Below, piece by piece: positions 33,231 through 43,400 of a stretch of 64,000 nucleotides of DNA; positions within the stretch are counted from its first letter, which is position 1, and every line of letters starts with the position of its first letter. The notes beneath the pieces are model-generated. The model made no database searches, was not told the origin of the DNA, and was given only the letters and a program-made list of their open reading frames with translations. Source of the stretch: Onthophagus taurus (lineage: Eukaryota; Arthropoda; Insecta; Coleoptera; Scarabaeidae); assembly GCF_036711975.1 (NCBI RefSeq), contig NC_091976.1:9362001-9426000 (forward strand). Direction: 5' to 3'. The translations under genes were made by a program, and so were the position numbers.

Positions 33231-34179
33231 TTACGTAGTATTACAAAAAAATGCTTGTGCAATCAAATGATCGCTTGCAATTAAATTCTGCATAAAGGGA
33301 AAAATTTTCTATCGATTCTATGTGATGTTAGAGGTCTGTTCGTGTCATATAAAAATGTTATTATCATAAATGTGCCTGCAGAATAAAATGATTTTAAAAT
33401 CTCGCCATAAATTTTGTTATGTATCGACAGAAAAAGCAGAACATTTCCAATATAATTGATACTCCTTAAAACTATTGAAAAGTGGATGTGATAGTGGATA
33501 ATTAATTGGTGAAAAGTACATAATAAATTTTCTTATTATGCCCTATATTCTATTATTGTTTTCTATTATTCACAAATTCTTAAATTGAAGTAAGGAAATT
33601 ACAATAATTACCAGCAATTGCGATTGTACTCATAAGTTTATATCTCAAAAGCTAAAAACAATATTTTGAAACGGACTCCTTTATTAAAAAGTACATACTT
33701 TAATTGGTACTTGGTGAAAATTGCATTACAATTTTTCATCTATTCTATTATGTACAAATTTTTAAAGTTGAGCCGGGATATTGGGATATATACGCCCTTC
33801 CACTACTACCTGCTAGGGGAGATAATCAATATGCTGAAAAATGTATATGGCGATTTAATCCAATATCTCTTATACAGATGTCGCTGCTTTTTAAGGTACA
33901 GGGTGTTGAAAGTTAAATTCTTATTTCGAAATTTCTTGATAATTTTGAAACTGTTTGTACTATTAACATAAAATTTGGTAGTTTATGTTTTCGAGCATGA
34001 GAAATAAGAATTTGAGACTTATTTTGCTATTGCTCGTAGAGGGCGCTAGATGCACACTGCTCGTTCGATAAATCAAGACATGACTATTTTGTCAGTTGAG
34101 GTATGGTGAGTTAAAACCACAAACCTGAAAGAGCTTTCAATTCCACACAAAAAAGGTAGTCTTGCTTAAATTGTCTAAT
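33231..34179. other. No gene recognised
   Basis: AT-rich; overlapping open frames at 33666-33971 and 33704-33916 have no recognisable domain. ACAGGGTGTTGAAAG at 33898 resembles an end of an unassigned DNA element. Confidence 0.45.
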
Positions 34180-34318
34180 AGAAAAAATTAATTAATCGGA
34201 TCTTCGGTCAGCAGGATTAAAAGTAAAACAACTTTTTTCAAATAGCTAATATTTCAATTGTTCATTACAACATTCTTCAGATATAACTAACTACAACATT
34301 ACCAACACCTTTCAATTT

Positions 34319-34723
34319 GTGGATGAATTTAGGGGCTATAGCCTTCCTCGGGATCATATTTTAATATTTTTAGATGTTGTTAGCCTTTTTACTGTCATTC
34401 CGTTGGTTTTGCTCGACACAATTGTGGAGGAAAAATGGCATTTAATTGCCAATCATTGTTCATGGGACAAAGACATCTTTTTGCTTGGCTTGAAATTTAT
34501 CTTTGATACTTCAATTTTCACCTTTGATAATGTAGTTTACCATCAAATAGAGGGCACCCCTATGGGCTCTAAAATATCGCCGGTTCTGGCTCTGATGGTG
34601 ATGGATTTCGCGTTGGATGAGATTTTGGTTAATAACAACTCGGGTTTTCGCACCAGTTTTATCACAAAGTATGTTGATGATTTGATCATTGGAATACATA
34701 AAGATGATATAGATTCATGTTGA
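34319..34723 (+). pseudogene. PLE2 reverse transcriptase fragment
   Basis: A 134-residue frame with the telomerase-like RT signature of Penelope elements: 'ILIFLDVVSLFTVIPL' (motif A Asp), 'QIEGTPMGSKISPVLALMVM' (motif B) and 'KYVDDLIIG' (motif C, two Asp). The N-terminal region of RT is missing upstream and the frame ends at 34723; weak RT-thumb sequence continues in another frame to about 34900. In an intact element the RT would prime on a target end and copy element RNA. Confidence 0.9.
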
Positions 34724-34923
34724 ATTTGTTTAACAGTTTTCATCCGAGCATTCAGTTCACAATTGAGACAACTGTATTTCTTTCCTAGACACGAAAATGA
34801 TAATAAATGAAAATAATAGCAAATAATAAGCATAGAGTTGCGAATATCTGTGATAATCTGTTTTTAAAATAACATCTCAATTTCCTTAGAACAAATTTTG
34901 TCAACAATGGTTATCCTCGTAAA

Positions 34924-35334
34924 TTGGTCAACAAAGTTTTGTTTTCAACGTATTCACACAATAATATCAACCAGATCGGTTTAACTAGTCCTGAATTAAT
35001 TAATACAGAGCGTTTCACTTATAAAAAGCTTCCATACATAGGAAGGTTAAGTGACCAGTTAAAGAAACCGTTGAAATGTATTGATAACATAAGGATCATT
35101 GACTGTTGTGATAACAAATTAGGAAACCATTTTACTAAACTTAAGCATAATACTGATGATAATTTTAGATCCAAATTGATTTATTGTGTTTCATGCAGGG
35201 GTTATGATGGAAAGTATGTTGGTCAGACCTGTCAGTGGTTGAAGTGTAGAATCTCAAAACATGCAAGCGACTGCAGACTAAAAAAGTATAGTAATGCTTT
35301 ATCCCAACACGTTTTGCCGCACTCCAAAACATGA
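34924..35334 (+). pseudogene. PLE2 GIY-YIG endonuclease domain
   Basis: A 136-residue piece. The first ~75 residues are the RT-endonuclease linker ('KLPYIGRLSDQLKKPL'). 'LIYCVSCRGYDGKYVGQTCQ' followed by 'WLKCRISKHASDC' is the GIY-YIG-type nuclease core of Penelope proteins (Y-x-V-x-C, Y-V-G-Q-T, R-x3-H). It is cut near the end of the domain. Upstream there is a frame break against the RT piece. The nuclease would nick the target DNA; this copy is incomplete. Confidence 0.85.
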
Positions 35335-35447
35335 ATTTGATTTTCGGGATGTAAAAATCTGGGATGCAGAAAGTAATTATGATAATAGACTGTTCTTGAA
35401 GATGGTACACATCAATTATACACAGAATGCTATAAATTTTAAAACAG

Positions 35448-35691
35448 TGTTATAAACCGACCAATTTATTTTTTAATTAATTTCATTTCATTTTCTATTT
35501 TTTACGCTGACGAGCGGTAATACGATATCGCCTAGTCGTACGTGATTGTCCGCTTGTTTTCAATTTGTAAAACAGAATGTAAGTTGTTCCCAACGGAAAA
35601 ACATCAAATAAAAGAAGTTCGTCAAGGAAGCTTTTGGTTTAACTTGCAAACCCTCTTCTTCTTCCCAGTAAGAACCCCTTGGTTCGCAACA
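35448..35691 (+). repeat. ERV2 5' LTR
   Basis: Starts TGTTATAAACCGACC and ends GGTTCGCAACA (TGTT...AACA). Contains AAATAAAAG as a likely polyadenylation signal around 35607. Confidence 0.9.
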
Positions 35692-35696
35692 AATTT

Positions 35697-35714
35697 TGGT
35701 GTCAGGTGTGGGGT
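35697..35714 (+). promoter_or_regulatory. ERV2 primer-binding site, probably tRNA-Leu
   Basis: TGGTGTCAGGTGTGGGG lies a few bases after the LTR and resembles the complement of tRNA-Leu 3' ends (TGGTGTCAG...). Confidence 0.55.
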
Positions 35715-36001
35715 TGTGCAACGTTTTGATAAAAAAAAAAAATATCGAAGTACAAGCACAACCAGGAATCTTTTGGTGATCATTTTCCGAAATTAGAAGA
35801 TAATCATTCTGCTCCGGCGTGATCCACTGCCAATTGATTTCCAAGGAAGAATCGAAGATAAGCAAGTAACCATTGCCGCGAGAAAAGACCACGGGACTCG
35901 TAAAAACAACCCGGACGACAACGACTCCGACGCAACAACTTCGCAATCAACATCGCCGATCAACGCTGGTTCCGACGAAAGTATAATCTAACACGAAACA
36001 A

Positions 36002-36011
36002 CAAGGTGAGT
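36002..36011 (+). promoter_or_regulatory. ERV2 splice donor for env mRNA
   Basis: CAAG|GTGAGT is a strong 5' splice site (GT at 36006-36007) in the leader upstream of gag. It pairs with the acceptor at 38054-38055. Confidence 0.6.
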
Positions 36012-36053
36012 CAATCTTTTCTTTTTTTCATTTCATGAGAGTTATTATAACGT

Positions 36054-36554
36054 TTGATGAACACGCGTTCGAAAGCTAAAGCCGCGTCGAAACCCTCTTC
36101 TAGCGCATTAACAGCTTCAGGTAGTAATCAACCCGCAGACGATCCAAACGATCCAGATTTTCATTCTATAACTCCCTCGAAATCTTCAAATCTTGATCCA
36201 TTAGATATCATGGCGGTACAAGCTGCAGATAGTTTTGACGTTAACACGGCTCTTAAAATTATTCCTGATTTTGATGGAAATCGCGAAAACCTACATAAAT
36301 TCATAGCTTGTTGTGACATTGTAAGCACAACCGCCGTTAACCCAAATTCACAGTTAATGCTAGTAAAAATAATTACGACAAAATTGAATGGACCTGCTTA
36401 TAACGTAGTTAAACATAGAACTTTTTTAACCTGGGCGGATCTTAAGAAAGCCCTTCAGGACCAATTTCTAGAAACACGCACTATTGCCCAATTACAGCTA
36501 GAATTACTAAGTATCCGACAAAGTAATAATGAAAGTGTACGGGAATTTTTCTGA
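36054..36554 (+). pseudogene. gag: ERV2 gag, 3' truncated
   Basis: A 166-residue frame starting M-M-N-T-R-S-K-A. After a Ser/Pro-rich N-terminus, 'NTALKIIPDFDGNRENLHKF' to 'FLTWADLKKALQDQFLETRT' is the capsid-like helical core of errantiviral Gag. The frame ends in 'NNESVREFF' and a stop (TGA 36552-36554). The rest of gag plus protease, RT and most of RNase H are absent: the next recognisable sequence downstream belongs to the region before integrase. Without Gag C-terminus and Pol this copy depends on others for mobility. Confidence 0.8.
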
Positions 36555-36610
36555 CTGAGTCAACATCTAATTCAATCATAAATGATGACGTTATCGATAG
36601 CCATGAAAAC

Positions 36611-38020
36611 TTGGCATCTGCTCCAAAATTGTTTACACGAGTTTACTTTCTAACCAACAGTCATCAATCCATATCCTTACTAAATATACCGACATCTATT
36701 CAAGACAAGTTAACCTCAGATACCGGTTCACACATTACATCATTACAAGAAAATGACGTACATTATATCTTCGTGAGAATTGAAGATCCAACTAGTCATG
36801 AACATGTATTTTTAGGTATCTTAAATTTATATAACTATCTAAATGGTAAAAAAATAAATCATATTGGAATTCAAACTTCAACCGTCTTAAAACCTAAAAT
36901 TGACGTAATCCGAGCTATGATCAAATTCATCTTTCAAAATTCTCCGATTAAAGTAACAATTTACCATAATCACGTATCCGATGTAAGTTCACCTGAACAG
37001 AAAGAAACCATCCTTAAAGAGTATCACACAAATCCTCTCGGAGGACATCAAGGGGTCAATAAAACCTACAAAAGAATTAGAAAATTTTACAAGTGGCCTA
37101 ACATGCTAAAAGAAATAAAACGTTTTATTAAATCATGCGTAAGATGTAACTCAAATAAATCGTTCAGACCAACCAAAATGCCTTTAGAAATTACGAGCAC
37201 CGCAACTAAACCTTTCGAAAAAGCTTTTCTCGATATTGTTGGACCACTAACTCCTTCTGAAAACGGAAATAAATATATTTTAACCTTTGAAGATGATCTA
37301 ACTAAATTTGCAGAAGCGATTGCAATTCCCAATCAAGAAAGCCACACAATTGCTGAGAAGTTCGTTACCAATATCATTTGTAAATTTGGTACTCCTGAGT
37401 ATCTATTAACCGATCAAGGTTCAAACTTTTTGAGCGCATTATTTAAAGATGTGTGCAAACTGTTACATATCTCAAAAATACAAACAACTGCCTTCCATCC
37501 GCAGTCAAATGGTAGTTTAGAAAGATCTCACAGAAATCTGGTGGAATATCTACGGAATTTTGTTAGGAAAGATCAAGCCAATTGGGATTCATGGTTGCCA
37601 TATGCAATGTTGACTTACAACACTTCGACCCATTCTTCAACTGGTTTTACTCCTTTCTCTTTACTATTCGGGCGAGAAGCCGAATTACCGACATCCTTAA
37701 AGCGTCATCCTCAACCCTGTTATAATTATGACTGGTACAGTAATGAACTAAAAGCCAGGTTGCAACATTCCCACGAAATAGCTCGACAAAATTTAATTTC
37801 GAATAAAATTCAATCCAAAGTCAGATATGACCGTACAACAAATCCTATAAAATTAAAAGAAGGTGACCAAGTCATGCTTCGGAATGGTACGCGTAGAAAC
37901 AAACTCGATGAAATTTACAAACTTGTTAAGGTAAATTCCAACGTAAACAGCACAATACAGATAGGAAGAAAATGTATTAAAGTCCATAACAATAGGTTAA
38001 AACTATTCGGTAATGAATAA
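36611..38020 (+). CDS. pol: ERV2 integrase (with preceding connection region), frame intact
   Basis: A 469-residue open frame. Residues 1-120 are the poorly conserved region between RNase H and integrase. Residues about 130-185 form the H-H-C-C zinc finger ('YHTNPLGGHQGVNKTYKRIR', 'CVRCNSNK'). The DDE core is complete to the eye: Asp in 'AFLDIVGPL', Asp in 'LLTDQGSNF', Glu in 'SNGSLERSHRNL'. The C-terminal domain contains 'EGDQVMLRNGT' and ends before env. It lacks an upstream Gag-Pol context, so it may not be expressed even though the domain looks intact. Integrase would join cDNA ends to host DNA. Confidence 0.85.
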   Translation: MASAPKLFTRVYFLTNSHQSISLLNIPTSIQDKLTSDTGSHITSLQENDVHYIFVRIEDPTSHEHVFLGILNLYNYLNGKKINHIGIQTSTVLKPKIDVIRAMIKFIFQNSPIKVTIYHNHVSDVSSPEQKETILKEYHTNPLGGHQGVNKTYKRIRKFYKWPNMLKEIKRFIKSCVRCNSNKSFRPTKMPLEITSTATKPFEKAFLDIVGPLTPSENGNKYILTFEDDLTKFAEAIAIPNQESHTIAEKFVTNIICKFGTPEYLLTDQGSNFLSALFKDVCKLLHISKIQTTAFHPQSNGSLERSHRNLVEYLRNFVRKDQANWDSWLPYAMLTYNTSTHSSTGFTPFSLLFGREAELPTSLKRHPQPCYNYDWYSNELKARLQHSHEIARQNLISNKIQSKVRYDRTTNPIKLKEGDQVMLRNGTRRNKLDEIYKLVKVNSNVNSTIQIGRKCIKVHNNRLKLFGNE

Positions 38021-38267
38021 AACAATTACAACTATTCTTTTTTTCCTTTTTGCAGGATGTCACTAATACCACTCCTGTTCTGCTTTCTACTTGCCAAAAG
38101 TGCCGTTTCGGAAGATCCTTATGAAGTAATACCTCTAAATTCATCTAGTGGAATTTATTTCGAAACCCTGAAACCGATTGCCTTGTATAATACAATAAAG
38201 ATACCAAAAGATAATAACCAAAGATTCTTTCTTAAAATGTTGCAATAGCTATGTTTGTTTCAAATTT

Positions 38268-38960
38268 TTCAAGTTCAATTAGAGAACCATTTTTCGTATT
38301 CTCCCGCTTATTTCCTAACGCTCAACTTTTTCCTTAACCTACAACCGTTTTTAACTACGCACCCTCAGTCCGCTCAAAGATGTCGGGAAGTGAGTGTGAC
38401 TCAAATTAAAGTTTTTGTTTTTTCGTTTCAATGATTTATATTTTATAAAATTAAGTCGATCACTTTCATTTCAATTTTAATCTACGTTGTATCAACTTAA
38501 TTCCGTTACGGTTTTCATATTTTTATAAATATTTTTGGCTTAACCTATACATGATATAAATTTGAGGTTATAAAAGGCGTGGACATTGCAGAGGTATGCG
38601 TAAATAACAATACTTTCAATTGAGATGTTCTATTTTAAGATTTTGCAGTTTAATGTCAACATTTAATAACAATTCTATGTCAAGAAACCTAAATTTGAAC
38701 ATACAAATAATTTCACTTCTACATTCGGAAAGGAATTCTCATGTCGACTCTCTCGTTATATACATCTATTGTCCAATGACGGTAAATATAGAAATTCTTT
38801 GTAATCATAAGATTTTTAACTTGATATGTTATGTTAATCTCTCTATTTTTGTTATGTACACTAGTCGTGCCCGTAGATGCCTCAACGGCGAAACACGTGT
38901 CGCACCGAATTTATTAAATAAAGTAAATATTCATCGTTCAAGCCAAACATAAGCTTTTTA
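38268..38960 (+). mobile_element. 693-bp insertion in ERV2 env, with hammerhead motif and 10-bp duplication
   Basis: Bounded by direct repeats TTTCAAATTT (38258-38267 and 38961-38970). A hammerhead-like motif lies about 55-95 bp from the right end, followed by an AATAAA-containing tail. The open frame at 38620-38952 covers the ribozyme region and has no recognised domain. No RT is encoded. Size and architecture parallel the 684-bp insert at 11421-12104. Confidence 0.65.
38867..38905 (+). ncRNA. Hammerhead-like ribozyme motif G
   Basis: Stem I GTGC/GCAC, core CCGTAGA (C instead of U at position 4), stem II GCC/GGC with loop TCAAC, GAAAC, helix III ACAC/GTGT palindrome and cleavage triplet GUC. 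One unpaired T precedes stem II. Confidence 0.6.
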
Positions 38961-40693
38961 TTTCAAATTTGTATAATACAGTCTGGAAACTTCATACTGT
39001 TATAGATTTCAAGAATTACGTTAGTTTGTACACTTTAGCTAAGTTTAGTATGGAAAGGTTAAACACCATCTGCTTAAACGACACTTCCCACAAGATTTCG
39101 CAATGTGAACATTTCAGAAAATTGGTACATTTTGTAGAGCATTCTATTGAATCTCGTAACACACTATTACATGAATTACTAGGGCTTGAAAAAGGGACAC
39201 GAACAAAGAGAGGCGCATTCAATTTTGTAGGTAGCGCGACAAAGCTACTCTTTGGAACTCTTGACGAAGAAGACGGCATTTTTCTTAATAACTAAATTCA
39301 TAAGTTAGAACAAAATCAGAATAATTTAGTCGAATTGGCGCGACAACAAATTTCCACTTTTAATACCGCTATGGATGCATTAAATAATACCATCATTAAT
39401 AATAATAAAAACTTTGCATCCCTAGGAGTCAAAACTAAACAGCTGTCCGCATACATAACCAACCTTTCACATGTAGTAAACAATGTTTCATCCCATAACC
39501 TTTTTGTAGAACAGTTAACTGAAGCCGTAGTATTATTTGAATTACTAACAAACTACTTATATCATTTTCAAGATAATTTTGTGGAAGTACTCGTTGATGC
39601 GCACCGAGGAGTACTTCGTCCATTTTTGCTAAGTCCCACTAAATTAATCGAAGAGTTAAAAAGAATTCAAAATTTAATCCATAGCGATCTAGCTTTTCCG
39701 TTCAATATAATGAAACATAACTCTCATGATTTGTACAAAACGTTGAGATTGACTGTTTTCGTGCATGACAATACAGTGCAAATAATTGTGCGAGTGCCGT
39801 TAGTAAATCGCGAGATGTTTCGAATAATAAAAGTGACAAGCGTTCCGACTAACGTGAAAGACAATGTTTTCGTTTATATCGCCCCGACGTCAGAATATTT
39901 AGTATTAAGTAATAACAAACAATTGTTTTTCGAAGTAGATAGTAGTTATGTTCGTTCTTGTGTAGAATTAAGTCATGATTTAATTTGTAAGCAGCAAACT
40001 CCGATCCTTTTTGTTAATACGAATACAAATTGCGCACTTAATATGTTTTTAAATGAAATACTTACTAGTAGTTGCGAGAAGAAATTTATTAAATTAAATA
40101 ACGCAATATTTGTTAATTTAGAAACTAAAAATTCATGGATGTACGCAACAGCAAATCCGATAACCATACAAATTAAATGCACTCCAAATGATTTTAAACT
40201 TACATTATCTCAAACAGGAATTTTAAAAATGAAATCCTTTTGCATAGCATCTACTAGTTCAGTTCTGTTAAATTCTTTCGGCGAAATTGATATCAACTTC
40301 TTTAATTTATCTTTTATACCGAAAATAAATTTAAAAAATTTACTTTTCAACGAAACTTTACAGTTTGACAAAATACCAGACCTAAACAATACCTTAGTTA
40401 CTTATAATTTAGGAAATCTACACAAGTTTAGTGCTAGTTTACACATTTTACGTAAAACGGAAAAATCCTTGACGAAACACGATATTCATAATTATGCTGT
40501 TAATTATACCACAGTGATTTTAATAGTTTTAGCTATATTTATGTTCATTGGGTATTTGTCTTATTTAAAAAGGAAACGTAACAATATAGATCAAAATAAA
40601 CAGCTTCACTCTGAAACGATTTACGCTAGTGTAAGTAAAGACATTGGAAATCAGGAACCTGAAATTGGCAGCAATCCCAGCTACAAATTTCTT

Positions 40694-40707
40694 AAATAGG
40701 GGGAAGG
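40694..40707 (+). promoter_or_regulatory. ERV2 polypurine tract
   Basis: AATAGGGGGAAGG directly before the 3' LTR. Confidence 0.75.
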
Positions 40708-40951
40708 TGTTATAAACCGACCAATTTATTTTTTAATTAATTTCATTTCATTTTCTATTTTTTACGCTGACGTGCGGTAATACGATATCGCCTAGTCGTA
40801 CGTGATTGTCCACTTGTTTTCAAATTGTAAAACAGAATGTAAGTTGTTCCCAACGGAAAAACATGAAATAAAAGAAGTTCGTCAAGGAAGCTTTTGGTTT
40901 AACTTGCAAATCCTCTTCTTCTTCCCAGTAAGAACCCCTTGGTTCGCAACA
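40708..40951 (+). repeat. ERV2 3' LTR
   Basis: 244 bp, same ends as the 5' LTR with about five substitutions visible. Confidence 0.9.
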
Positions 40952-41894
40952 ATAGACACATTTTCCTTTACAACAGTTTGAATTTAAAAAAAATTTTAAA
41001 TGAAAATTTATTTTATAAAATTGTTTTCTGTATAAGAGTAAATTTTTATGTTTAAATTAATATACGTTTATTGTAAACTTTTTCTAATCATTTTCATATA
41101 TTTTTGTCTTTAAAACAAATTTGAATCTAAAAAATAGTTTGTATGCAACTTTAAAAGCTTGTTAAAATTATTATTTTTATTGAAAATACGTATATTTTTG
41201 TTATATTTGCTCTTACTATCAATAAAAAAGCAGTTCACTTTTAAATTTGTGTTTTATTTCTGATTTTTTTAAACAAAAAAAATAATAATAATAGAGTTGA
41301 CCAGTTCAAAATTCGCGCCTAGTTGTGCCATGCAAAAGTGGGGGTAAAATGTGTTGCTCTGATTTTAACATGTAGTTGGCGCTTCTTCTATATATCTGTT
41401 CTGTGGCTGGATTGATGCTTTGGGACATTGACCTCGAAGCTGTATGTGATGTATACCCGAAAACTAGTTTTTATCGGACTCCAAGAAATGGCGAGATCAC
41501 GAAAATAAACTAAAAGTAAAACTTATCACCTCAAGACTTTCGAAATACTGATCGCGAACAAGACGATATTATTCACTTCACGATAAATGTTTACACAATT
41601 TCGGCTAAGTTCACTTGCAGTAACTGTATAAAATAACACTTTGAATGGGAGCGACGACCAAACACGCTTCAACAACACGCCATCTTTTTCACGATCCAAT
41701 AAGAATAAGTTATTATCGTATATATTATCGTATAAGAATCGTTAAAAAATAAAACCATAAATTTGGTCTTTTAAACATTATTGCAAATTATTCGGAAACC
41801 GTGTAATAAAAAATTTATTTAACATGATCACCACCTGGCCAAGTACATATCGAATTTGGGGATTCTCTCTTAAAATTTAGGCATCAAAAAAACC
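40952..41894. other. No gene recognised
   Basis: T/A-rich at 40960-41290, then a more mixed segment at 41290-41700 (AAGTGGGGGTAAAATGTG, TCGCGAACAAGACG) without an open frame. The left part may be residual PLE2. Confidence 0.4.
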
Positions 41895-41955
41895 AATACC
41901 ACAACCGATGGGACTTATCCGGTACTTATTATATTACAATACCAATACAAGACAA

Positions 41956-42231
41956 TAGGGCCGTTAAGTATTTTTTTTTTATTGGCTCATTCGAAAGTTT
42001 TTTAAAATTGATTGACCCCATATTTTTTAATTTTTGATTCTGAGGCTTAGTTTTTCAAAAAAAAAATAATAAAGTTAGAAATTACAGGCCGCGAATTCAG
42101 TAGCGCGTCACTCATTGTCAGATTGTACGAGCGTACGATTGGAGCGTATAAAAATCAATAAAATTCCTGGAGAGAGACAATGCTACCAATCTTATGCGCT
42201 AGAAGAAAACGGGAGAGAAATCACGTCTGTG
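41956..42231 (-). mobile_element. MITE copy (TAGGGCCGTTAAC family), one end missing
   Basis: TAGGGCCGTTAAG end at 41956 and inverted internal sequence of 16633-17097. It stops at CACGTCTGTGA, where host-repeat sequence (GATATTGCAATGAGAC) resumes. Confidence 0.75.
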
Positions 42232-42917
42232 AGATATTGCAATGAGACAAAATTGATTTTAAAGCAAATTTAATCTAGTTTTAGTGTGCCTGAAATTATT
42301 TCTTAATTTCTATAAATCTCTTTGTTGTGTTGTAATCCACCATTCACTTTTAAATTCCATTTTGTATTGATTTAACGTTTACTTGATTAATAATAAATAA
42401 TAATTTAAGATGTGAATATTTCCTGTTATTTATATAAACGTTGTTTAATTGCCGAAAGGTAACAACGAAAACCCTCAACAGTTGCATTTTTTTGATTTCA
42501 ACTCTGCTTATTTGAACGATCATTCAAAACAATGAAAATAAAAAAATCATGTCTTAAAAACAAAATCAGATATTGCAGTAAGATAAGTTAAGTTTAAAAG
42601 AAAATGTTATCTGGTTATCTGGTCATCGCTTTGTAAATCGTAGCGTAAATGTGCTACGGAGCGACCAGTATTTATAAATGTTGATAGCCAAAATAAGTTG
42701 GTGTTGCAGAAATTATATTAATTTAAATCTTGTTATAGACAGTAAATTATCTTTTACTAGGCACATCATCATTAGAAAGCTTTTAGGGTATTGAAGGGTA
42801 TATTTCCTTATAGAGCTTTACTCACGCAGAATAAAACCTTATCGAAATAACGGAGCCGCAATGTTCTATAATATGTTTATAGAAGGCAAAGTTAAACTAA
42901 TTATGAATACTATAACC

Positions 42918-43310
42918 ACAGTATATATAACAGACAGTCGGTTTGGCGGGAAGACATGCGCAGCCCTCATTACGCTGGTTTAAATCTTGCTAATCGATAG
43001 TGTGTCTGTGAGGTTTGTTTTTGTGCAGAGCCGTAACGATAAGTGTAAAGATTAAAATAAAATATCAAACATTATAAATAATGACGTTATTAGTTATATA
43101 GTATATAACTCAATAACTAATGTTTTTATCAGTTCAGAAATTTAATTGCGAACAACTTTTTTAATTTAATATTTTCGCCGTTTTAAATGTTTTTAATGCG
43201 GACCTGTTGTGTTTTATGCCAGCATAATGGCTTCGAGGTAATTGAAAATCAATTCTCCACATCAAACGTGCCGCCACTGAGTGAGAGTACTGTCTGTTAT
43301 ATATACTGTG
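42918..43310. mobile_element. 393-bp MITE with 21-bp perfect ends and 7-bp duplication
   Basis: CACAGTATATATAACAGACA(G) at the left and its exact inverse at the right; flanked by CTATAAC (42911-42917 and 43311-43317). Copy 1 of the host repeat has the uninterrupted site. A 7-bp duplication is seen in Hoppel/ProtoP-type P elements; the assignment is tentative. Confidence 0.75.
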
Positions 43311-43400
43311 CTATAACACAAGAATTTTTATTGTATTAAAAGAAAATACATAGTTAGTCGCATTCTATTTAAAATACACCATTAATTTTTAATACGATTT

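Larger units (their letters stand above)
34180..35447 (+). mobile_element. Penelope-like element 2 (PLE2), split by ERV2
   Basis: Shares its leader with PLE1 (25443 onward) and carries RT followed by a GIY-YIG-type endonuclease, the unique domain order of canonical Penelope-like elements. ERV2 is inserted at 35448; PLE sequence may continue after 40951, but this is not demonstrable here. Confidence 0.85.
38057..40699 (+). pseudogene. env: ERV2 env (F-type fusion glycoprotein), interrupted
   Basis: The ATG at 38057 follows a splice acceptor (TTTTTGCAG, 38047-38055) directly. The first 20 residues are a hydrophobic signal peptide. The frame stops at about 38248, just before a 693-bp insertion (38268-38960), and Env coding resumes near 38969. 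A basic furin-like site with a following Gly/Ala/Phe-rich fusion-peptide-like stretch lies at about 39205-39250. One in-frame stop interrupts at 39293-39295; then 454 residues are open (39335-40699), including a long heptad region, several Cys, and a membrane span near 40500-40560 with a basic tail. The protein would mediate membrane fusion; the insertion and stop prevent that. Confidence 0.85.
35448..40951 (+). mobile_element. Errantivirus-type endogenous retrovirus 2 (ERV2)
   Basis: Two 244-bp LTRs bound gag, an internally deleted pol, and env. By eye the LTRs differ at about 5 positions (roughly 2%), so insertion was fairly recent. Flanking 4-mers are ACAG (35444-35447) and ATAG (40952-40955), compatible with a 4-bp target duplication carrying one mutation. 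Protease, RT and most of RNase H are deleted, and a 693-bp element is inserted in env. Confidence 0.9.
41895..43400 (-). repeat. Dispersed repeat, copy 2 (inverted copy of 11110-12518 plus 22979-23235)
   Basis: The reverse complement aligns block by block with copy 1 but lacks the hairpin insert, the 684-bp insert and the gypsy element. It carries its own insertions at 41956-42231 and 42918-43310. No protein-coding content. Confidence 0.75.

Noticed and set aside
33666..33971. 101-codon open frame between hAT and PLE2
   Set aside because: Composition follows the AT-rich background and two overlapping frames are equally open; no motif found.
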